The notes beneath the pieces were generated by a model. It saw only the letters and a list, made by a program, of their open reading frames with translations, was not told where the DNA came from and made no database searches. Of a stretch of DNA of 64,000 bases, positions 56,944-64,000 are shown in pieces. The translations under genes and the position numbers were made by a program. The DNA comes from CAVZTX01 sp963778375 (lineage in GTDB: Bacteria > Chloroflexota > Ktedonobacteria > Ktedonobacterales > Ktedonobacteraceae). Positions within the stretch are counted from its first letter, which is position 1, and the number at the start of each line of letters is the position of its first letter. Location: NCBI GenBank assembly GCA_963778375.1, contig CAVZTX010000003.1, positions 19,433-83,432 of the forward strand. The letters are read 5' to 3'.

Positions 56944-57999
56944 TCAAGAGGTGATTAACTGCGCAGCATATTCAATCAAACTGCGAACACGGTCTCCAAA
57001 CACACGAAAACGCTCATCCTGAGTTTGTCCCCGCTTCCAACGAACATAAATCTGTTGAATAATTACCGATAATTTAAAATAGGCAAAAACCATGTAAAAG
57101 TCCAACGAAGAAAGATCGCGCCCACTTTTCTGCGCGTAGAGCTGCATAAACCTTTCGCGACTGATAAATCCTGGTAAAGTCGTCACGGTTGGCAGCATCA
57201 ACCGCAGCTCCTCCGGATCATTCGCGTTGACCCAGTAGCTTAACGAAATGGCAAGATCAAAAAGAGGATCACCAATCGTTGCCATCTCCCAATCTAGTAC
57301 TGCTACTGCCTTACTCAGATCATCATTGCTCAGCAGCATATTGTTCAATTTAAAGTCATTATAAATCAGCGTTGCTGCCGGACTTTCAGGAATATGCTCC
57401 GCCAACCAGCGCGTCAGCGGTTCAATCTGCGGAATGTCATCCGTTTGGGCACGAAAATAGCGTTCAATCCAGCCCTTCACCTGCCGAACCAGAAAGCCCT
57501 CTGGATGTCCAAATTCAGCCAGTCCCGCTGCCCGCCAATCAATCGCATGTATCTGTACCAACGTCTCAACCACCGTTTCAGAAATGCGAAAGCACAGCTC
57601 CTCCGTTGGACTCACATCCGCAGGAAAGCTACTATTCAGCACCACACCGTTTCGCCGCTCCATAACGTAGAAAGGCACCCCCAAAATAGACAGATCATTG
57701 CATATAACATAGGGCATCGGAGCCAATGGAAAGACAGTGGCAATCTTTTGCAGCAGGCCTGCCTCGCGCTCCATATCATGCGCTTTCGGCGGCACCGGCC
57801 CGAATGGCGGTCTCCGCAGTACTCCCTCCCAATCCCCAATCTGCACTAGATAAGTCAAGTTAGAGGCACCAGAAGGGAACTGCCTCACGCGTAATGAGCC
57901 TTCACCAATTTCCGGAATGGTATTGCGGAGGTACTGCTCTACCCTCGAAAGATCAAACTCCTCGCCTGGGCGAATAGCAATTGTGTCCTCGACTTCCAT
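56944..57999 (-). CDS. APH-like phosphotransferase (ACAD10/11 N-terminal type)
   Basis: A 351-residue protein of the aminoglycoside phosphotransferase superfamily. The ATP-binding part has FPSGASNLTYLVQI and GVLRRPPFGPVPPKAHDMEREA, characteristic of the kinase domain found in acyl-CoA dehydrogenase 10/11-type proteins. The Brenner-like catalytic motif is LIYNDFKLNNMLL, where Asn replaces the usual His before Asp, followed by AVLDWEMATIGDPLFDLA with the metal-binding Asp. By family knowledge such domains phosphorylate 4-hydroxyacyl-CoA or related substrates, not drugs. It is 98 bp upstream of the phasin gene and on the same strand, so a role in acyl-CoA metabolism is plausible. Confidence 0.83.
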   Translation of the reverse strand: MEVEDTIAIRPGEEFDLSRVEQYLRNTIPEIGEGSLRVRQFPSGASNLTYLVQIGDWEGVLRRPPFGPVPPKAHDMEREAGLLQKIATVFPLAPMPYVICNDLSILGVPFYVMERRNGVVLNSSFPADVSPTEELCFRISETVVETLVQIHAIDWRAAGLAEFGHPEGFLVRQVKGWIERYFRAQTDDIPQIEPLTRWLAEHIPESPAATLIYNDFKLNNMLLSNDDLSKAVAVLDWEMATIGDPLFDLAISLSYWVNANDPEELRLMLPTVTTLPGFISRERFMQLYAQKSGRDLSSLDFYMVFAYFKLSVIIQQIYVRWKRGQTQDERFRVFGDRVRSLIEYAAQLITS

Positions 58000-58079
58000 T
58001 GTATTTACTCGCTTCCCTTAAAACTAATTGTTTGTCATCCCTCAATTATATCGCACTAATAGCCTTGCAGTGGGTATCA

Positions 58080-58994
58080 ATCAAAACAATCATGCGCCTG
58101 GTTCAAGCGAACCTGACCCCAGGTCAAATCGTCAACGCGGAGACAATTGATAACGCCTTTGCCCTGGACATGGCAATGGGGGGTTCGACCAACACCGTGC
58201 TCTATATCCTGGCCCTTGCCCGAGAGGCAGGAATAGACTATTCCCTCGAACGCATCAACCAGGTAGCCGCTCGTACTCCCCACATTTGCAAAGTCAGCCC
58301 AGCCGGGAAATGGCACATGGAAGATGTTGACCGCGCAGGTGGTATCAGCGCAATCTTAAAAGAGCTTTCAAAGAAACCCGGCACACTCAACCTGGATCGC
58401 CCCACCGTCACGCTCAAAACGCTCGGTGAGAATATTGCAGGTGCCGAGATCAAGGAACCTGAAGTAATCCTCTCCGTCGAAGCTCCACACAGCGAACAAG
58501 GAGAACTCGCCGTACTCTTTGGTAATCTCGCTCCCGAAGGCGCAATCGTCAAAGTCGGAGCCGTCGCCCCTCCATGATGCAACATTATGGCCCTGCCCAC
58601 ATCTACAATTCTCAGGAAGAGGCCGCGGCCGGTATCCTGAACAGGCATGTCCAGCCAGGTGATGTTGTCGTGATTCGTTACGAAGGACCTCGCGGTGGCC
58701 CAGGCATGCAAGAGATGCTAGCACCCACAGATAACATCATGGGAATGGGCCTCGGTGAAAGTGTTGCCCTCGTCACCGACGGGCGTTTCTCCGGCGGTAC
58801 GCGCGGTACCTGCATAGGCCACGTCTCCCCTGAGGCTGCCGCTGGTGGCCCCATTGCTGCCCTCATCGATGGAGACAGAATCAACATCGACCTCGTTGAA
58901 CACCGCCTCGACATCAATTTCAGTCCCGAGCAGATCGCTCAGCGCCTCAGCCAGGTAAACTCGCCCCGCGAGCGCATCAAAAGCCCCTGGCTAG
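58080..58994 (+). pseudogene. ilvD: ilvD remnant, truncated at both ends and frameshifted
   Basis: The C-terminal half of dihydroxy-acid dehydratase (branched-chain amino acid pathway). Homology starts near IMRLVQANLTPGQI and runs through MAMGGSTNTVLYILALAREA, TPHICKVSPAGKWHMEDVDR with a cluster cysteine, then a break near 58571. The next frame has MMQHYGPAHIYNSQEEA, VIRYEGPRGGPGMQEML and ALVTDGRFSGGTRG, plus GHVSPEAAAGGPIA. The first about 250 residues, including the other two cluster cysteines, are missing. The gene also ends abruptly at RIKSPWLA, exactly where the stop of the convergent lipoprotein gene begins, so the conserved last residues are gone. No start signal is present. It is non-functional as read. 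Confidence 0.85.
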
Positions 58995-59522
58995 CTAATA
59001 GCCGCCATAAGGATTCTGAGAGGGGGTTGGCGTTGCTGATGGCGCTCCCTGTGACTGGAGAGCAGGTGTGGCGACAAACCATTGTCCGCCGCTGCCTTCG
59101 CCGTTCGTCTGCCCTGCCGCGGTATCACCCGAAAACGTGTAGAGCGGATGGCCGTTATACTCAACTTGCATGCCATTCCCATCGCTGACAGCGCTTAGAG
59201 TGCCGGAAAGCGAGGTGCTGGCGGCTGGCGTACCGCTGCCCTGAAACAGCAAAGGTAGCCAGGTGGATGTACACCCGGAAGCACAGGCAGCTTTCGTAGT
59301 AGTATCGGGCGTGAAGTAGTACAGGGCCATGCCCTGCATATTGGTTAGAATCGTCTGGGAGGTGCCATTGACCGTGACCATCGCTGTCTGGATGACCGAA
59401 CTAGTAGAACTACCCGAACCGCCTGAACTACTGGAACCGGTCGAACCAGAACTGCCGCAAGCCGCCAGGAGCAGCGACATAACCAGCAACAGCGTAAGGG
59501 GCATGATGCGTCTGACTCTCAT
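58995..59522 (-). CDS. COG4315-type lipoprotein with Yx(FWY)xxD motifs
   Basis: A 175-residue lipoprotein starting at ATG 59522 (GAGGAGA upstream). The signal peptide PLTLLLVMSLLLAACGS has an ideal lipobox LAAC. A Ser/Gly-rich linker follows, then two copies of the family unit: LYYFTPDT (about 95) and HPLYTFSGDT (about 152), each with the Yx(F)xxD pattern, and a CASGCTSTW pair between. The tail is Pro/Thr/Ser-rich. The function is unknown. Its coding end coincides with the ilvD remnant boundary, so the rearrangement that truncated ilvD probably placed it here. Confidence 0.82.
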   Translation of the reverse strand: MRVRRIMPLTLLLVMSLLLAACGSSGSTGSSSSGGSGSSTSSVIQTAMVTVNGTSQTILTNMQGMALYYFTPDTTTKAACASGCTSTWLPLLFQGSGTPAASTSLSGTLSAVSDGNGMQVEYNGHPLYTFSGDTAAGQTNGEGSGGQWFVATPALQSQGAPSATPTPSQNPYGGY

Positions 59523-59802
59523 GAATGGTCTCCTCTCTCTTCTACCAATCGCATGATAAAATACTCCGCAATCTCTGATAGTAGGAGCGTACAAATTTCT
59601 CATCTATCTCTACGTTTGCTGGTTACATCGTGACTTGCTGTGCTACAGAGTCGGTTGCTCGCTGGCAGGGTAAAACCAGCTCCTCAATGCTTGACTTGAT
59701 CCGGCTACACTTGCGCTATCCCTTCCTACATGTTAATCTTAACAATAGATATCAGTCACACACCTGATCCTCAACCGGTGTGCAAGCAAAAAAGGATTGG
59801 AT

Positions 59803-60747
59803 GTGAACGGCCTCAGAGCACAAAAACTTTTACTAACTTCCCCAAAATGTCTCCAATGGCTTCCTGCCGTATTGCCACCATTAGGCGCTCACGATGTCCT
59901 CGTTCAGACGCGCACAGGAGCAATCAGCATTGGAAGCGAACTTCCCCTCTACTGCGGCACAGCACGAGCAAGCAAACCCACCCGGTATCCACGTATGACC
60001 GGTTATGAAAGCGCTGGCATCGTTCTGGCTTGTGGTTCACAAGTCCAAACAGTTCAAGCAGGTGATCGCATCGTCTCTTTCTATGGACATAGCACTCACG
60101 CAGTCGTTCCCGAAACGAAAGTGATCAAAGTCCTGGACGACATTTCTGATCCCCTCGCCATTTTAGTCATTCTGACATGTGACGCAGCAAAAGGAGTGCG
60201 CAAACTCGCCTCTTTGCCCGAAGAACCAGTCCTGATTACTGGCGCTGGCACAATGGGCCTGCTCACCCTTTTTATTCTCAAAGCCTACGGCTCCCAGTAC
60301 ATTGACGTAGTTGAACCCCAGCAAAGAAGACATGCCCTGGCTTCTCGCCTTGGAGCAAGAACAGTCTTCTTCCCACATGATCTTCCATCGACCAGCGAAA
60401 CCTACCCAGTTGCATTTGAGTGTTCAAGCCGAAACGAAGCATGCGCCTTACTACAAAATCATATGCGGCGCAACGGGCGTATCTGTATTACTGCCGATGG
60501 AAATCTCGAACCTCTCACGCTCATCCCCGCCTTTCATGAAAAAGAACTCAACATTGTTGGCTCAAGTGATGGCTGGGACTATCAGAAACATGCACACTGG
60601 TATTTTCACGAAATTCAGCAGGAGGCAAACCATTTGGAACAGCTTTTTGAAAAAGAAATTGCTCACACTGAACTCACCCCTACATTTGAACAATTGGCAA
60701 GAGAGCATTCTCCACCGGTGAAGATTCTCGTTCACTATGAACTATAG
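59803..60747 (+). CDS. MDR/zinc-type alcohol dehydrogenase-like oxidoreductase
   Basis: A medium-chain dehydrogenase of 314 residues from GTG 59803, six bases after AAAGGA (TTG 59797 is too close to it). The N-terminal GroES-like part has GAISIGSELPLYCG and TGYESAGIVLACGSQVQ, and the Rossmann part has LITGAGTMGLLTLFILKAYG. The usual Zn ligands (GHE motif) are replaced by GYES, so it may lack catalytic zinc, as in BchC- or threonine-dehydrogenase-like outliers. It is upstream of and co-directional with the Rieske oxygenase (99 bp gap), so a common catabolic pathway is possible. Confidence 0.78.
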   Translation: MNGLRAQKLLLTSPKCLQWLPAVLPPLGAHDVLVQTRTGAISIGSELPLYCGTARASKPTRYPRMTGYESAGIVLACGSQVQTVQAGDRIVSFYGHSTHAVVPETKVIKVLDDISDPLAILVILTCDAAKGVRKLASLPEEPVLITGAGTMGLLTLFILKAYGSQYIDVVEPQQRRHALASRLGARTVFFPHDLPSTSETYPVAFECSSRNEACALLQNHMRRNGRICITADGNLEPLTLIPAFHEKELNIVGSSDGWDYQKHAHWYFHEIQQEANHLEQLFEKEIAHTELTPTFEQLAREHSPPVKILVHYEL

Positions 60748-60846
60748 CGGGTTCATAGGAAGCATTGATCACATGCTTTATGGTAATCAGATCTCCTTTA
60801 GCTTGTCCGAATTATTTCGAGTATTCACTCAACCGAGGTATCGAAC

Positions 60847-61965
60847 ATGACAACAACCATCTCATCTCAGTCCTCCTTCGCCTCCACCCTTCCAGGCCGT
60901 TACTACTACGAACCGGCCATTTATGACCAGGAGCAGGAGCAAATCTTTGCCCGCATGTGGGTCTGTGTTGGCCGCGCCGAAGCACTTCCGAATCCCGGTG
61001 CGTATCTAACAGCCACCATCGGGCAAGAAAGCATCATTGTCATCCGTGCCAAAGATGGCATGCTCCGGGCATTCCTCAATGTCTGTCGGCATCGTGGTGC
61101 TCGCCTATGCACCGAGGCAACGGGACAGCTCAAGGGATCAATCCAGTGCCGCTATCATGCCTGGACTTATGGACTCGACGGAAAACTGCTTGGAGCGCCG
61201 AATATATTAAATGATGCCCAGTTCGATCGTCTCGCCTTTGGCCTGTTGCCAGTAGCCCTTGAGGTTTGGGAAGGCCTTATCTGGCTGAACCTTGCCGAAG
61301 ATCCTCCACCAATTGCTACCCAGGTCAACGAACCGATTATCGAACGTTTTGGCAGTTATACCCTCTTCGCTCGCTACGACATAGGACAATTGAAAGTCGG
61401 CAAATCCATCAACTACGATGTACATGCCAATTGGAAGCTCATCGTCGAGAATTTTATGGAGTGTTATCACTGCAGCCCAATGCATCCAGAACTCTGCCAG
61501 TTACTTCCCGGCTTTCGATCAGGCCAGTCATATTTGGAGGGCGAGGCCGCAACCTTAGCAGATGATGTCGAAGCCTTCTCGATCACGGGCAAGTCCAACC
61601 GCCCAAAACTTAAAGGACTGCTTCCCAAAGACCTGCGCTGCTACTATGGTATCGTTTTGTTGCCCAACATCCTGCTCAACCTGCTCGACGACCACATTGT
61701 CATTCACACCCTGCTGCCTCAAGGCCCCGACCGTACCCGTATCATCTGCGACTGGCTCTTCGACCCAGACGTAATCACGTTGCCCACCTTCGACCCCATG
61801 GACGCCGTCGAAATCTTCGACATCGTCAACCGCCAGGACTGGGAAGTCTGCGAACTAACCCAACTCAGCATGCCCTCGCGAGCCTTCAAATCCGGAGGTA
61901 TCTACGTACCCTCCGAACGCCACATCCGCGAATTCGCCGACTTCGTACTGGCAAGACTGGATTAG
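60847..61965 (+). CDS. Rieske oxygenase alpha subunit, quaternary-amine (GbcA/CntA-like) type
   Basis: A 372-residue terminal oxygenase. The Rieske [2Fe-2S] ligands are Cys80-x-His82 (CRHRGARLC) and Cys101-xx-His104 (CRYHAWTYGLDG). The mononuclear iron site is ENFMECYHCSPMHPE with His208 and His213, plus a downstream Asp. Glu205 occupies the position of the inter-subunit bridge; in most ring hydroxylases this is Asp, whereas carnitine oxygenase CntA has Glu, so an N-demethylase or C-N lyase acting on a betaine or carnitine-type amine is the best guess. No reductase gene is found in the window. It is 9 bp before the saccharopine-dehydrogenase-like gene, which is probably its operon partner. 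Confidence 0.87.
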   Translation: MTTTISSQSSFASTLPGRYYYEPAIYDQEQEQIFARMWVCVGRAEALPNPGAYLTATIGQESIIVIRAKDGMLRAFLNVCRHRGARLCTEATGQLKGSIQCRYHAWTYGLDGKLLGAPNILNDAQFDRLAFGLLPVALEVWEGLIWLNLAEDPPPIATQVNEPIIERFGSYTLFARYDIGQLKVGKSINYDVHANWKLIVENFMECYHCSPMHPELCQLLPGFRSGQSYLEGEAATLADDVEAFSITGKSNRPKLKGLLPKDLRCYYGIVLLPNILLNLLDDHIVIHTLLPQGPDRTRIICDWLFDPDVITLPTFDPMDAVEIFDIVNRQDWEVCELTQLSMPSRAFKSGGIYVPSERHIREFADFVLARLD

Positions 61966-61974
61966 GAGAAACTG

Positions 61975-63141
61975 ATGGGCTATCGTTACGCTATTCTTGG
62001 TACCGGGCGACAAGGTACTGCCGCAGCCTATGACCTGGCCCGGTTTGGCGAAGCCGACTTTCTGCTTCTAGCCGACCAATCACTGGCTCAAGCTCAAAGT
62101 GCCGTAGCACGCGTCAATTCTCTTATTGGACGCGATATAGCTTCTGCACGCCAGGTGGAAGTGGCAGATGAGGATGCGGTTGTACAATTGCTCACCACCA
62201 ACGCAATCCAAGTCTTTATCTCCGGTGTGCCATACTTCTTCAACCTTAAACTGGCACATGCAGCCATTCGCGCCCACGCAAGCATGTGCGATTTTGGAGG
62301 GCATACTGACCAGGTACGCGAGCAGTTGGCACTCGATTCGCAAACCAAAGCCGCCGGAATCACCCTTATTCCCGATTGTGGTCAGGTACCTGGCCTTGGT
62401 ACATCCCTCTGTGCCTACGCTCTGACCCTATTGGATGAACCTCGCGACATAATAATGTACGATGGGGGTATTCCTCAGCATCCCAGACCGCCCTGGAACT
62501 ACATCCTAACCTTCAACGTCGAAGGGTTGACCAACGAATATTTTGGCACTACGCTTTTCTTGCGTGAAGGACAACCCATTGAAATGCCTTGCTTTGAGGA
62601 ATATGAACTGCTCGACTTTCCATCGCCAATCGGTCAACTAGAAGCCTTCACCACCGCCGGAGGTACCAGCACCATGCCATGGACCTACGCTGGCAAACTG
62701 CGCACACTGCAAAACAAGACTCTACGCTGGCCTGGTCACTACGCCCAATGGAAAGCTTTCAACGACGCCGGTCTCATTGGCCTTCAACCTATAGAAGTAG
62801 ATGGAGCGTCCGTAGTACCACGTCACCTCCTACACGCTCTGCTAGAACCACAAATCCGCGCTCATCCCAACGAACACGATATGGTTATCATTCGGGTGAT
62901 TGCACGCGGGCTAAAGGATGGACAGGAAAAGGAAGCTACTATCGACCTCATTGACTACTACGATGAAATCACTAACTTCACCGCAATGGAACGTACGACA
63001 GGTTGGCACGCGGCGATTATGGCCAGCTTCATTGCTCATCAGGAAACACCACCTGGTGCCGTACCCGTAGAATTAGCGGTGTCTGGAGCGACTTTTGTCG
63101 AGGAATTTCTTAAGCGAAGGTTCAATTTGAGGGTTTCCTAG
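61975..63141 (+). CDS. saccharopine dehydrogenase-like/lysine-6-dehydrogenase-like protein
   Basis: A 388-residue NAD(P)-dependent amino acid or amine dehydrogenase. The N-terminal Rossmann motif is YAILGTGRQGTAAAYDLARFG (residues 4-24), then FISGVPYFFNLKLAHAAIRAH and GITLIPDCGQVPGLGTSL, which is close to the lysine-6-dehydrogenase/saccharopine-reductase family. The C-terminal domain carries the mixed sheet and dimer region. ATG 61975 follows AGGAGAAACTG. The coupling to the Rieske oxygenase suggests the two act in sequence on an amine substrate: oxygenation, then oxidation of the product imine or aldehyde. This is inference only. Confidence 0.82.
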   Translation: MGYRYAILGTGRQGTAAAYDLARFGEADFLLLADQSLAQAQSAVARVNSLIGRDIASARQVEVADEDAVVQLLTTNAIQVFISGVPYFFNLKLAHAAIRAHASMCDFGGHTDQVREQLALDSQTKAAGITLIPDCGQVPGLGTSLCAYALTLLDEPRDIIMYDGGIPQHPRPPWNYILTFNVEGLTNEYFGTTLFLREGQPIEMPCFEEYELLDFPSPIGQLEAFTTAGGTSTMPWTYAGKLRTLQNKTLRWPGHYAQWKAFNDAGLIGLQPIEVDGASVVPRHLLHALLEPQIRAHPNEHDMVIIRVIARGLKDGQEKEATIDLIDYYDEITNFTAMERTTGWHAAIMASFIAHQETPPGAVPVELAVSGATFVEEFLKRRFNLRVS

Positions 63142-63965
63142 ACAACAGCCCGCTTTTGGGCAGAAAGAAAATCGAGTACTAGCTGGTTCCAGGTGTCGGG
63201 CATTTCAAAGTATGGTGAGTGACCTGCTCCTGGAATTTCAATGATGTGTGCGTTTGGTAGAATTGCTGCTGCCTGGCGAAGCAGGGGCGGCGGAATAAGT
63301 TGATCCTCGCTTCCTACAAGGCAGAATATTGGCAGGGAGAGTTTTTGTAGAGCTTCGTTGGGGTAGGATGTGTTTTGGAGGATTTTGAACATTTCTACGG
63401 TGGATGGAGGTTCCCCGAAGCTGCCGAGTTGTTGATAGAGGTATGCCTGGGTTATGTTGTTCTGTGATAGGGTAACTCCGATTGCGGGATGGTGACCGAG
63501 TCGTAGATTTGATGGCATGGTTTCTGTCTGTTGGATGAGTTGGGTAAAGCCTTGTTGGATTTCTGCTGTGGAGATGCCGGCAAAGGTGTCGGTGAGGACG
63601 AGCGATTGCACACGCTCCGGGTATGCGAGGGCAAAGCCCATTGCGGCCCATCCTCCCATGGATTGGCCGATGAGATGGGCCTGTTGAATCTGAAGCCGGT
63701 CTACGAGTGCCTTTAGATCGGTTACGGCAAGAGCTGGGCTACATTCTCGCCCATGGTTGGTTGATTGACCAAAGCCGCGTTGGTCCCAGATGACAGTTCG
63801 GTAGGTGCGGGCAAATACGGGTACCTGTTGAAACCAGTTGGCGTGGTTTCCTCCAAGCCCATGACAGAAGATGATGGTGTCGCCTTGTCCGGCTGATTCG
63901 TAGTAGATGTGTTCTGAGCTGGAGGGGATGAAGCCTCGGGTTATGTTGATTGGTGGGTTAGGCAT
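63138..63965 (-). CDS. alpha/beta hydrolase
   Basis: A 275-residue alpha/beta-hydrolase fold enzyme, possibly a lactonase or ester hydrolase. The oxyanion-hole region is FCHGLGGNHANW, the nucleophile elbow is GQSMGG with Ser102, the acid is in GSEDQLIPP, and the His is in GAGHSPYFE. VIWDQRGFGQS is typical of the 3-oxoadipate enol-lactonase/haloperoxidase-like branch. It is convergent with the dehydrogenase and overlaps its end by 4 bp. There is no signal peptide. The ATG at 63965 has GAGGGGGG-like purines before it (complement of 63967-63975). Confidence 0.86.
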   Translation of the reverse strand: MPNPPINITRGFIPSSSEHIYYESAGQGDTIIFCHGLGGNHANWFQQVPVFARTYRTVIWDQRGFGQSTNHGRECSPALAVTDLKALVDRLQIQQAHLIGQSMGGWAAMGFALAYPERVQSLVLTDTFAGISTAEIQQGFTQLIQQTETMPSNLRLGHHPAIGVTLSQNNITQAYLYQQLGSFGEPPSTVEMFKILQNTSYPNEALQKLSLPIFCLVGSEDQLIPPPLLRQAAAILPNAHIIEIPGAGHSPYFEMPDTWNQLVLDFLSAQKRAVV

Positions 63966-64000
63966 GAGGGGGGTATTCCTTGGTTTTAAACAGACATTAC

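Noticed and set aside
1..64000. tRNA, rRNA or riboswitch genes
   Set aside because: No cloverleaf with conserved T-loop sequence, no rRNA-like stretch and no recognisable riboswitch core was found by reading; a covariance-model scan would be decisive.

Overview
The window looks like a chromosomal segment of a spore-forming, multi-domain-rich soil bacterium, most probably a Ktedonobacteria-like member of the Chloroflexota. This is inferred from the gene set: giant BTAD-AAA-TPR and cyclase-AAA-TPR regulators, SpoIIE/STAS partner switching, GHL15-type putative glycosidases, a DMFase-beta-like exported protein and Tat-exported multicopper oxidase. Base composition is moderate. No rRNA, tRNA, CRISPR array, phage or intact insertion sequence was recognised.

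Layout. 0.15-1.0 kb: glutamate racemase. 1.1-21.1 kb: a long exopolysaccharide locus with a membrane-anchored DMFase-beta-like protein, Wzz/BY-kinase, UDP-GlcNAc-type dehydrogenase, MurJ-like flippase, O-antigen-polymerase-like protein, two paralogous GT4 enzymes, two tandem AsnB-type amidotransferases, two further GT4 enzymes, a GHL15 lipoprotein, a GalE-like epimerase and a left-handed beta-helix acetyltransferase. Almost every gene between 1 and 18 kb is interrupted by one or more single-base indels although motifs resume intact, so either the sequence is poor here or the locus is decaying. 21.4-28.9 kb: broken GNAT, DHA2 MFS exporter, an MBL-Rieske protein flanked by two diverged ~90-bp direct repeats, and a UvrD-like helicase-nuclease with an in-frame TGA. 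29.2-41 kb: BTAD-AAA-TPR regulator, phytoene-desaturase-like FAD enzyme, a STAS/STAS/SpoIIE-HATPase partner-switching operon, a repeat-rich 0.75-kb non-coding stretch, an MFS exporter, an SRPBCC protein and a multicopper oxidase. 41.4-53.4 kb: cyclase-AAA-TPR regulator, HipA-like kinase with DUF3037 protein, a second GHL15 protein, a heterodimeric ABC exporter and an acidic TPR protein ending in a 28-bp-stem bidirectional terminator. 53.4-64 kb: NAD(P)-binding protein, frameshifted membrane protein, PhaB/FabG-like reductase with phasin, APH-like kinase, a doubly truncated ilvD remnant, a Yx(FWY)xxD lipoprotein, an MDR dehydrogenase, a quaternary-amine-type Rieske oxygenase with a saccharopine-dehydrogenase-like partner, and an alpha/beta hydrolase.

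The most interesting regulatory observation is a composite promoter present twice on the minus strand, upstream of the partner-switching operon (37082-37126) and of a membrane protein (55125-55169). Both have the same two 8-bp direct repeats on an 11-bp period, the same 17-bp gap to the same -10 hexamer, and the same 78-bp distance to the start codon. This suggests a small regulon tied to the SpoIIE/STAS module. Next to the first copy is an unusual array of about ten GGGACAT words.
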